Shown: one piece after another, positions 1 through 5,285 of the stretch
Layout: every line of letters begins with the position of its first letter
Numbering within the stretch: position 1 is the first letter of the stretch
Assembly: GCA_016217585.1 (NCBI GenBank)
Contig: JACRHQ010000164.1
Location: forward strand, 1-6,634
From: Candidatus Omnitrophota bacterium
GTDB taxonomy: Bacteria > Omnitrophota > Gorgyraeia > Zapsychrales > Zapsychraceae
Reading direction: 5' to 3'
Length of the DNA: 6,634 nt
The notes under the pieces: generated by a model
Database searches by the model: none
Told to the model about the DNA's origin: nothing
What the model saw: the letters and a program-made list of their open reading frames with translations, nothing else
Program-made: the position numbers and the translations under genes

Positions 1-123
1 CTCAAGGAGTCGGCATTCGATTCACGCAAAGACAAAATGCCTCTTGAACTGGCCGGGGTTAAACTCCCCGAAATCTATAACTGGCTAACGTTTGTGAGAA
101 AGAACTATAAGAAATCAACCTAA
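1..123 (+). CDS. C-terminal fragment of an unrecognised protein
   Basis: Frame 1 is open from the first base to a TAA at 121-123 and gives 40 residues ending in NWLTFVRKNYKKST. The start lies outside the window. The fragment is polar and basic at its end, with no motif I recognise, so no function is assigned. It is more AT-rich than the genes after 400. It is followed by about 40 bases of AT-rich sequence before the Shine-Dalgarno of the next ORF, and I see no convincing hairpin terminator behind it. It could also be a chance open frame, since 40 codons is short. Confidence 0.4.
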   Translation, partial: LKESAFDSRKDKMPLELAGVKLPEIYNWLTFVRKNYKKST

Positions 124-164
124 TCGTATACCAGTACCAAATTTTCCGTGTAGAAAACATCCCC

Positions 165-174
165 AAAGGAGGTG
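165..174 (+). promoter_or_regulatory. Strong Shine-Dalgarno that selects the ATG at 182
   Basis: AAAGGAGGTG is almost fully complementary to the 16S rRNA 3' end. The AGGAGG core (167-172) lies 9 nt before the ATG at 182, an ideal distance. The GTG at 172, which would open a longer 662-codon frame, lies inside this ribosome-binding site and so cannot be the start it serves. The site therefore supports the small ORF at 182 and argues that the PEPCK-like gene starts further downstream. Confidence 0.75.
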
Positions 175-181
175 AATGACC

Positions 182-316
182 ATGGCCGTTGCCCAACAAA
201 AAAAGACCGCCGCGAAGAAAAAATCCCGGCAGAAGTCCAAGGCCCGGCAGCCGCAAACTTCATGCTGTTCAGGCCACGCTTCGTACCCCAAGCAGACCAC
301 ATCGTGCTGCGGTTAA
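182..316 (+). CDS. Small lysine-rich protein with two CC motifs (44 aa)
   Basis: ATG at 182 to TAA at 314-316 encodes 44 residues, with an excellent ribosome-binding site 9 nt upstream. The first half (residues 7-23) is highly basic, with runs such as KKTAAKKKSRQKSKAR. The second half is polar and has two cysteine pairs, SCCSG (27-31) and SCCG (41-44). The basic half resembles low-complexity nucleic-acid-binding tails of the histone-H1 type, and the cysteine pairs could bind metal, but I do not recognise a family. It ends 83 nt before the proposed PEPCK-like start, with a strong hairpin between, so it may instead act as a leader peptide. Its frame differs from that of the downstream gene. Expression is inferred only from the start signal. 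Confidence 0.55.
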   Translation: MAVAQQKKTAAKKKSRQKSKARQPQTSCCSGHASYPKQTTSCCG

Positions 317-328
317 AAGGATTGCCCT

Positions 329-378
329 CTTGCCGGCCCGGAGGGGGGAGCGGCTCCACCGCTTCTCCCGCCGGCAAG
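329..378 (+). repeat. Long GC-rich hairpin between the small ORF and the PEPCK-like gene
   Basis: The outer arms CTTGCCGGC (329-337) and GCCGGCAAG (370-378) are perfectly complementary over 9 bp. The inner arms GGGGGGAGCGG (343-353) and CCGCTTCTCCC (359-369) pair over 11 bp with two G-U wobbles around the 5-nt loop CTCCA. Five bases (338-342) bulge on the 5' side. There is no T run behind it, so it is not a standard intrinsic terminator. The 3' arm overlaps the only purine-rich stretch (AAGGGG, 376-381) near the next gene's start, so it could control translation. A dispersed palindromic repeat is the alternative. Confidence 0.6.
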
Positions 379-399
379 GGGTATCCCTTGTCGAGTCCC

Positions 400-2160
400 A
401 TGAATACAGAAACCTTCGAGATATCCGAAAATAAAGTCATCATCAAGCTCAACGAGCGTATTTGCGAAACGCCGGGGGAGGTCCTCGCCAGCCCGCTTTT
501 CCGCGCGGTCCTCGAGCGCGTCATCGACAAGCTCGTCCGGAGGGATTCATTCCTCGCCGGTATCTTTGAGCGCCGTCCGGTTGCCGGCGAGACGGTTGCC
601 CTCTTTATAAAAACGCTGGGGGCCCTGGTCCATACGCCTGTCCAGTCGGCCGGGCAGGTTGTCCCGGGGGCAGGGCAATTTCTGAAAGACCCCGCCTTAT
701 TCAACGAATTTATCGAATACGTTTACAATTACTGGCGCAGTTTCGACCGGTTCCTCATCGCCAACGACCACGGCCAGGACTGGGACCAGAAACCCTACCG
801 GACGTTTAACGCGACCATCGGGCAGCTGACAGGTTTGATCCGCGGGATGTACCGCGACATCCAGGAAAACGTCACCGGCATCCACCCGCGCATTTACCGG
901 CAGGTGGCCGCCGGGGCGGAGGTGTCCTCGATTACCGCGCTCAAAGAGGTCCAGTTCCCCGCGCCGGTTTATGAAAAGCTCAACGCGGTGCCCGTCATCC
1001 GCCAGATCCTGATCTATCCGCCCTTGATCCTCAACCCGCCGATGAACAAACGTACGGGAAAATTTGAGAGGGTGCAGAAAAATCCCCTGGAACTTTTTGA
1101 CTTTAACCCGGGAGAATGGTTGTGTTATCCGGCGAAAGTCGGTTCGCTGATTATTTTGGTTTATTTCCACAACCGTTTTTCCGAGCTGGGGCATTCGCTG
1201 TGCAACCTTTTTGAAATGGCCGAAGACGAAGACCTGGCCCGCAAGCCCGACGGGGTGTACGCCTTCGGCGTGCCGGGCGGTGCGTTGGACGGATTCGGGG
1301 CCTTCCCGACCGTGTTCTACGACGACGAGAAAAACGGCGTCCTCGTGGGGGCCGTGCCGGGGCGCAACGAATTCGGATATTTCGGCTATTTGAAAAAAAT
1401 GGTCTTGACGCTGCATAACATCATTATGATGAAACGCGGCAAGCTCCCCTTCCACGGGGCCTTTGTGCGGATCCTTCTCAAGGGCGGACAGGACGTGAAG
1501 GTCCTTTTTGTCGGCGACACGGGGGCCGGGAAATCCGAAACCCTGGAGGCCTTGCGCGAATTCGGCGAGACCAGTATCCAGGATTTGATCGTGATCGCCG
1601 ACGATATGGGGTCGCTGGAGATCAGGCGGGAGGGGGTCGTCGGTTACGGGACGGAGACCGGGGCGTTCCTGCGCCTCGACGACCTGCCGCCGGGTTACGC
1701 GCTCGGGCAGATCGACCGCGCCATCATCATGAGCCCCAACCAGGTCAACGCCCGGATCATCCTGCCGGTCACGACGTTTGCCAACGTCATCAAGGGGCAT
1801 CCGGTGGATTTTATTTTATACGCCAACAATTATGAAGACATCGATGAGGATCACCCCGTCATGGAATTTTTCCCGAACCCCGAGCAGGCCCTGGGCGTTT
1901 TCCGGGAAGGGACCGTGATGAGCAAGGGGACCACCACGACCACCGGTATCGTCCACAACTATTTCGCGAACGTCTTCGGGCCGGTTCAATACAGGGACCT
2001 CCATGAAGCCCTGGCGCGCAAATTTTTTCAGGCCTTTTTCAAACACAATATCCCCGTCGGGCAGATCCGCACGCGTCTGGGGCTGGCGGGGTGGGAGCGC
2101 AATGGCCCCCGTGAAGCCTCCCGGGAATTACTGGACCTTATTCAGAAAAGTTCACGCTGA
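400..2160 (+). CDS. PEP carboxykinase/HPr kinase-like P-loop protein
   Basis: From the ATG at 400 this is 586 residues, starting MNTETFEISENK. The frame is open back to a GTG at 172, but that codon lies in another ORF's ribosome-binding site, and residues encoded before 400 look like out-of-frame translation. TTG at 388 is an alternative start, 6 nt after AAGGGG. The P-loop is GDTGAGKSETLEALR (from residue 372, lysine 378), followed by IADDMGSLEI with an Asp pair at 401-402. This spacing and the GKSE/ADD combination resemble HPr kinase. The rest of the C-terminal half (a GTETGAFLR stretch, ARIILPVTTFANV, and a Thr-rich GTTTTTG before NYFANVFG) resembles the nucleotide-binding half of ATP-dependent PEP carboxykinase. 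Length is near that of ATP-PEPCK (about 530-540). The canonical PEPCK loop (G-x-SGTGKT) is altered, so true decarboxylase activity is uncertain; a kinase or other phosphotransfer role is possible. It is probably cytoplasmic, with no signal peptide or membrane segment. Confidence 0.75.
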   Translation: MNTETFEISENKVIIKLNERICETPGEVLASPLFRAVLERVIDKLVRRDSFLAGIFERRPVAGETVALFIKTLGALVHTPVQSAGQVVPGAGQFLKDPALFNEFIEYVYNYWRSFDRFLIANDHGQDWDQKPYRTFNATIGQLTGLIRGMYRDIQENVTGIHPRIYRQVAAGAEVSSITALKEVQFPAPVYEKLNAVPVIRQILIYPPLILNPPMNKRTGKFERVQKNPLELFDFNPGEWLCYPAKVGSLIILVYFHNRFSELGHSLCNLFEMAEDEDLARKPDGVYAFGVPGGALDGFGAFPTVFYDDEKNGVLVGAVPGRNEFGYFGYLKKMVLTLHNIIMMKRGKLPFHGAFVRILLKGGQDVKVLFVGDTGAGKSETLEALREFGETSIQDLIVIADDMGSLEIRREGVVGYGTETGAFLRLDDLPPGYALGQIDRAIIMSPNQVNARIILPVTTFANVIKGHPVDFILYANNYEDIDEDHPVMEFFPNPEQALGVFREGTVMSKGTTTTTGIVHNYFANVFGPVQYRDLHEALARKFFQAFFKHNIPVGQIRTRLGLAGWERNGPREASRELLDLIQKSSR

Positions 2161-2179
2161 TTCTTTGACTTTATATAGT
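2151..2179 (+). promoter_or_regulatory. Possible sigma-70-type promoter for tRNA-Arg
   Basis: TTCACG (2151-2156) and TATAGT (2174-2179) are separated by 17 nt. The -10 matches the consensus at 5 of 6 bases and the -35 at 4 of 6. The -35 overlaps the end of the PEPCK-like gene. The -10 ends only 5 nt before the tRNA's first base, leaving almost no 5' leader for RNase P. The tRNA could instead be cut from a read-through transcript. Confidence 0.35.
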
Positions 2180-2184
2180 TTAAC

Positions 2185-2256
2185 GCCCCCTTGGCTTAAT
2201 GGATAAAGCACAAGCCTCCGGAGCTTGGGATGGAAGTTCGATTCTTCCAGGGGGCA
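2185..2256 (+). tRNA. tRNA-Arg (anticodon CCG)
   Basis: A full cloverleaf of 72 nt can be drawn. The acceptor stem is GCCCCCT/AGGGGGC (2185-2191 with 2249-2255), 7 perfect pairs. The D stem is GCTT/AAGC. The anticodon stem is CAAGC/GCTTG with the 7-nt loop CTCCGGA, and the anticodon CCG lies at 2218-2220 after U33. The variable loop is 4 nt. The T stem is GGAAG/CTTCC with the loop TTCGATT. The discriminator base is A (2256), usual for arginine tRNA. It reads the CGG codon. The 3' CCA is not encoded, so a CCA-adding enzyme is needed. The gene sits alone, 24 nt behind the PEPCK-like gene. Confidence 0.95.
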
Positions 2257-2264
2257 TTTTTTTT
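2257..2264 (+). terminator. T8 run directly after the tRNA
   Basis: Eight consecutive Ts follow the discriminator base. The GC-rich T arm and acceptor 3' strand could serve as the upstream structure of an intrinsic terminator. No separate hairpin is present, so efficiency cannot be judged. No terminator was seen for the PEPCK-like gene before the tRNA, so this run may end both transcripts. Confidence 0.5.
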
Positions 2265-2344
2265 GACCTTGATTGATTGTCCGGTAGCCGGCGGAAGGAG
2301 TCGGTGGTAGAATATAAGTGGAAAGATCAACCAGGAGGGCGGCG

Positions 2345-2797
2345 ATGACCATCTATAGCCTGGACCAAATCTTGAAGTTGATTATCATCTGGGAAGAGCG
2401 GCTGGACAGCTTTTATGACATGATGGAAGAGTACCTGAAGGACAAGCGCTCCCGCGAAACGGCGTTTGTGCTGCAGAGAAGACAGGTCAAGGCCCTGGAA
2501 ATGCTCAAGGGGATCGACCCGAAAGAATACGCCCATGTCGAGTACGTCAGGAATGTCTCTGATTATCCTCCGCAGAACATCATGTCGCATCTGGAGATCC
2601 CGGCGGATTCCTCCCCCAGAGATGTGCTGGAAGCGGTCCTGACCTATGAGGAGGAACTGGAAAAGTTTTACACGCATCTGCGGGACGTCCTGGCTTACGC
2701 CAAATCGAAAGAACTCTTTGATATGTTGATCCAGTTCAAGATGGGACAGATCAAAGAGATCCGGGCGTGTCTGGACAGTTATGATCTGGCGCTTTGA
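2345..2797 (+). CDS. Ferritin/rubrerythrin-like helical protein, apparently lacking metal ligands
   Basis: The ATG at 2345 has AGGAGG (2333-2338) 6 nt upstream; an in-frame GTG at 2318 lacks such a site. The product is 150 residues, acidic, apparently all-helical and soluble. It shows an internal two-fold pattern: IWEERLDSFYDMM (15-27) and TYEEELEKFYTHL (100-112), each followed by a second long amphipathic helix. This is the layout of four-helix ferritin-like/rubrerythrin proteins, where the first helix of each pair carries Glu and the second carries E-x-x-H. Here the second helices read LQRRQVKAL (43-51) and FKMGQIKEI (131-139), so the E-x-x-H ligands appear replaced. A diiron enzyme role is therefore unlikely; a structural or regulatory role is possible. 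The family assignment is by pattern only. It lies between the tRNA and the signalling promoter, probably as its own unit. Confidence 0.6.
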   Translation: MTIYSLDQILKLIIIWEERLDSFYDMMEEYLKDKRSRETAFVLQRRQVKALEMLKGIDPKEYAHVEYVRNVSDYPPQNIMSHLEIPADSSPRDVLEAVLTYEEELEKFYTHLRDVLAYAKSKELFDMLIQFKMGQIKEIRACLDSYDLAL

Positions 2798-2813
2798 GTT
2801 TTGGGCTCCTGAT

Positions 2814-2828
2814 AAGTTCTACGAACTT
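2814..2828 (+). promoter_or_regulatory. Inverted repeat just upstream of the -35, candidate operator
   Basis: AAGTTC (2814-2819) and GAACTT (2823-2828) form a perfect 6-bp inverted repeat around TAC, ending 2 nt before the -35 box at 2831. A site there could bind a dimeric regulator of the signalling operon. The short loop and lack of a T run make a terminator for the upstream gene less likely. Confidence 0.4.
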
Positions 2829-2830
2829 CC

Positions 2831-2858
2831 TTGACGCGCCTTGCAGACATTTTATAAT
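2831..2858 (+). promoter_or_regulatory. Near-consensus sigma-70 promoter of the signalling/pilB operon
   Basis: TTGACG (2831-2836, 5 of 6 consensus) and TATAAT (2853-2858, 6 of 6) are separated by 16 nt. Transcription would begin near 2865, leaving a leader of about 80 nt before the GTG at 2948. The leader contains CCACGG (2896-2901) and CCGTGG (2910-2915), which can form a 6-bp stem, and then the AAAGGAG ribosome-binding site (2937-2943). No other clear promoter is seen before the next three genes, whose spacing is tight, so this probably drives the whole set. Confidence 0.75.
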
Positions 2859-2947
2859 GAAGACGCCCGAAGAATTTCCCCCTGCACCCGGAACGCCACG
2901 GCGGTGGACCCGTGGATGGATAAGGAACTTTCAACAAAGGAGCGCAA

Positions 2948-3328
2948 GTGAATCCGGCCAAGACGATTCTGGTTGTTGACGACGAACAGGAAGTCCTGGA
3001 CTTCCTGGAGAAGAAACTTCCCGAACAGGGTTATAACGTGTTACGCGCGGCGACGGCCATGGAGGCGATCCGGGAGGCCAGAAAGAATTTGCCGCAGCTG
3101 ATCCTCATGGATATCGTGCTGCCGGATATGGAGGGGTCCGAGGCGGTGCGGTTGCTGGCCGAGGCTCCGCAAACTCAAGACATCCCCGTGATTTTCCTCT
3201 CCGGCATCCTTTCCAAAGACGACATGACGGACCTGGAGCTCAACGTCGGCGGCCGGCTTTATAAAGCCGTCAGCAAACCCTTTGCCTTCGAAGACCTCTT
3301 GACGGAAATCAAAAAAACAATCGGCTGA
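2948..3328 (+). CDS. Single-domain response regulator (receiver), first copy
   Basis: The GTG start at 2948 is preceded by AAAGGAG at 2937-2943. The product is 126 residues, the length of one receiver domain with no output domain. It opens ILVVDDEQEVLDFL, with the acidic pair D11-D12. The phospho-acceptor is D55 in ILMDIVLPDMEG, the switch Ser is S85 (VIFLSGI) and the conserved Lys is K110 (VSKPF). All catalytic positions are present, so it should accept phosphate. The beta-5 region is unusual: NVGGRLYKAVSKPF replaces the common GADDYxxKPF form and is encoded across a 16-bp palindrome. Without an output domain it presumably acts by protein contact or as a phosphorelay intermediate, in the manner of CheY or Spo0F. 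The likely partner is the kinase starting 36 nt downstream. Confidence 0.92.
   Translation: MNPAKTILVVDDEQEVLDFLEKKLPEQGYNVLRAATAMEAIREARKNLPQLILMDIVLPDMEGSEAVRLLAEAPQTQDIPVIFLSGILSKDDMTDLELNVGGRLYKAVSKPFAFEDLLTEIKKTIG
3254..3269 (+). repeat. 16-bp perfect palindrome in the receiver gene
   Basis: CGGCTTTATAAAGCCG equals its own reverse complement over all 16 bases. It lies inside the first receiver gene and encodes part of the atypical GGRLYKA stretch. It could be a protein-binding site or chance. Confidence 0.5.
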
Positions 3329-3364
3329 TGGATAACACTCCCGCCGGCCTTTGGGAGGCGTACT

Positions 3365-4894
3365 ATGAGCAAAGAAAAGCGGACCGGGAAGAAAAAGACC
3401 GGGATGTCCTTCGGGTTTAACCAGGTCGATACCGAATTCATGTCGGTTTTTTCTCATGAATTGCGCACGCCCCTGGCGATCCTCAAACAGCTCGTGATGC
3501 TCCTCTATGACGAAACGCTGGGGCCGGTCAGCGACCGGCAGAAAGAAGCCCTGGTCAAGATGCGCCACAATGTCGACCGGGTCAAGGAGTCTATCGACAA
3601 ATTGCTGGATATCGCGCGCATTGAACGCAAGGGCTTCGAGCTGCATTACGCGCTGGTCAACCTCAACCAGCTTTTGCTGGAGACAAAGGATTATTTCACG
3701 CAACAGGCCGATGAGAAGAAAATCACCATCAGTTACCATCTGCCCCATGAGGACGTGAGCGTCTTTGTCGACGCACAGCGGATCCAGCAGGTCGTTTCGA
3801 ACCTTGCCGGTAACGCCGTCAAATTCACCGAATCCGGCGGCCGGATACGCGTCGAGCTCGCTATCCTGGAAGACAAGGTGCGCGTCGGTATCGTCGACAC
3901 GGGCCTGGGGATCGCCGAAGCCGACTTGCCGAAGGTCTTTGAAAAGTTCATCCAGGTCACCCGCCGCCAGGACCTGGAGCAAAAGGGGGTCGGCCTCGGA
4001 CTTGCCATCGCCAAAGAGCTGGTGGAGCGCCACGGCGGCGAGATCTGGGTTGAATCGCAGCCGGGGGTGGGCAGCCGGTTCTATTTTACCTTGCCGCTGT
4101 TCTACACGGCGCATCTGCTGTCCGACCGCATTAAGAAGAGCATCAACAAGCTTCTGGCGCAGAAAGAAACCGTCCATCTGATTAATCTCCTGATTGTCAA
4201 TTATGAGCAGTTCAAGCGCAGAGTCACCGCCCATCCGCAAAAGATCGCCGAGAACCTCAAGACGATCATCGACGGGGCCTTCCGGGAGTTTTTCAGGGAC
4301 GGGGACAAAAAACGGCATGTCTTTATAACGGATACGCGCGAAGGCCGTTACAGCCTCATTTTCCACGGGGCGACCGGGGAAAGGATCGAGGAGTTTTGCG
4401 CTCTGTTGAGCGAAAAGATCAAGTCCTATTTCGTGGCGAAAAAGATTGAAAACGTCTTTATCGCCTTGGGGATTGTCGCCTACCCTGAAGGCGAGGCGGC
4501 CAGGACCGTGGCCTTATCTTCCAATCTGAAGATCAAGGAGATCTATATCGGCGCGGAGATGCGCCAGCATAAAAGGATCCTTTACAAGACGGGCCTCCAG
4601 ATCATCGTCGACGGCAACGTCAGGGAATTGTCCCAGACGGCGGACCTTTCCAGGGGCGGGATTTGCTTCATCAGCCATAATCCGTGGGAGGTCGACACAA
4701 AGATCCGGGCCAGGTTCCATTTGCTCAAGAAAAAGGCGGCCATCGAGACCGGGGGGCGGATCGCCTGGGTCGCCCGCGCAGGGTCTTGCTCGCAAGACCC
4801 TGCGCCCCGTTACCGGATCGGCCTGGAATTTGTCGGACTCTGTGAAAAAGACCGCCAGCTTCTGGAGAAAGAATTGAAATTGTATTATGAGTAA
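3365..4894 (+). CDS. Soluble hybrid-input histidine kinase: HisKA-HATPase-(GGDEF-like)-PilZ
   Basis: The ATG at 3365 has GGGAGG (3353-3358) 6 nt upstream. The product is 509 residues with a basic N-terminus and no membrane segment or N-terminal sensor. The DHp domain starts almost at once: phospho-acceptor H31 in FSHELRTPLA. The HATPase domain follows: N box N146/N150 (SNLAGNAVKFT), G1 DTGLG (178-182), F box around F192-F195, G2 GVGLGLAI (208-215). Residues about 265-380 resemble a GGDEF fold that has lost its signature: RYSLIF (328-333) where the active loop would be, and LGIVAYPEGEAA (368-379) like the family's SIGIAxYP segment. Residues 399-505 are a PilZ domain with both c-di-GMP motifs, R400-x3-R404 and D427-x-S429-x2-G432. 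By family knowledge PilZ binds c-di-GMP, so kinase activity may respond to that messenger. A perfect palindrome encodes residues 471-481 inside PilZ. The kinase is flanked by two receivers and overlaps the second by 8 nt. The HisKA/HATPase and PilZ calls are firm; the GGDEF-like call is tentative. Confidence 0.9.
   Translation: MSKEKRTGKKKTGMSFGFNQVDTEFMSVFSHELRTPLAILKQLVMLLYDETLGPVSDRQKEALVKMRHNVDRVKESIDKLLDIARIERKGFELHYALVNLNQLLLETKDYFTQQADEKKITISYHLPHEDVSVFVDAQRIQQVVSNLAGNAVKFTESGGRIRVELAILEDKVRVGIVDTGLGIAEADLPKVFEKFIQVTRRQDLEQKGVGLGLAIAKELVERHGGEIWVESQPGVGSRFYFTLPLFYTAHLLSDRIKKSINKLLAQKETVHLINLLIVNYEQFKRRVTAHPQKIAENLKTIIDGAFREFFRDGDKKRHVFITDTREGRYSLIFHGATGERIEEFCALLSEKIKSYFVAKKIENVFIALGIVAYPEGEAARTVALSSNLKIKEIYIGAEMRQHKRILYKTGLQIIVDGNVRELSQTADLSRGGICFISHNPWEVDTKIRARFHLLKKKAAIETGGRIAWVARAGSCSQDPAPRYRIGLEFVGLCEKDRQLLEKELKLYYE
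4776..4805 (+). repeat. 30-bp perfect palindromic element inside the PilZ-coding part
   Basis: GCGCAGGGTCTTG (4776-4788) and CAAGACCCTGCGC (4793-4805) are perfect 13-bp inverted arms around CTCG. The element encodes residues 471-481 (RAGSCSQDPAP) of the kinase, between the PilZ strand RIAWV and the strand RYRIGLEF. That linker is usually shorter. At exactly 30 bp it keeps the frame. It looks like a small palindromic repeat inserted in a surface loop. Confidence 0.75.
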
Positions 4895-5261
4895 GAAAAA
4901 GATACTCGTCGTCGATGATGAACAGGACATGCTCTACGCGATCAAGCTGCAGCTGGAGGCCCGCGGGTTTGATGTCTTTACGGCTTGCGACGGGCAGGAA
5001 GGCCTCAACATCGCCCGCCAGGAGGCCCCGGACCTTATTATCCTCGATGTGATGCTCCCCAAGGTGGACGGTTACAAGGTCTGCCGTATGCTCAAATTCG
5101 ACCGCAAATACAATACCATCCCTGTCATCATGTTCACCGCCCGCGTCCAGGAGGGCGACCAGCAGCTCGGTTACGAAGTCGGCGCGGACGTCTATATGAC
5201 CAAGCCTTTTGACCCCGGCAAATTGCTGGACAAAATCAACGAATTGCTCCGACGGAAATAA
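4887..5261 (+). CDS. Single-domain response regulator (receiver), second copy
   Basis: The ATG at 4887 overlaps the last codons of the kinase gene (stop 4892-4894) by 8 nt. There is no strong ribosome-binding site, which points to translational coupling and matched amounts of the two proteins. The product is 124 residues, one receiver domain and nothing else. The acidic pair is D10-D11 (ILVVDDEQDML), the phospho-acceptor D54 (LIILDVMLPKVDGY), the switch Thr T84 (VIMFTAR) and the conserved Lys K106 (MTKPF). The beta-5 region GADVYMTKPF is standard, unlike that of the first receiver. It is the most likely direct target of the kinase. With pilB 24 nt downstream, it may act on pilus assembly by protein contact, in the style of CheY-like Pil regulators; that role is inferred. 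Confidence 0.93.
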   Translation: MSKKKILVVDDEQDMLYAIKLQLEARGFDVFTACDGQEGLNIARQEAPDLIILDVMLPKVDGYKVCRMLKFDRKYNTIPVIMFTARVQEGDQQLGYEVGADVYMTKPFDPGKLLDKINELLRRK

Positions 5262-5285
5262 TCCCCGTCGCAACAGGCAACCGGC

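Noticed and set aside
329..378. Intrinsic terminator for the small ORF
   Set aside because: The hairpin is strong but no T run follows; the next bases are GGGTATCCC, so it is better read as a leader structure or palindromic repeat.
172..399. N-terminal extension of the PEPCK-like gene from GTG at 172
   Set aside because: The GTG lies inside the Shine-Dalgarno for the ATG at 182, and the 76 extra residues look like out-of-frame, Gly/Pro/Arg-rich translation crossing the hairpin.
697..1800. 367-codon open frame on the - strand
   Set aside because: It lies wholly opposite the PEPCK-like gene, shows no recognisable motif, and is the kind of shadow frame expected opposite GC-rich coding DNA.
2794..2979. 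Small + strand ORF across the operon promoter
   Set aside because: It runs through the -35/-10 region and the leader, has no ribosome-binding site of its own and overlaps the real receiver start in another frame.
3041..4366. 441-codon open frame on the - strand
   Set aside because: It spans the antisense of two unmistakable genes (receiver and kinase) and their gap, with His/Asp/Gln-rich shadow composition.
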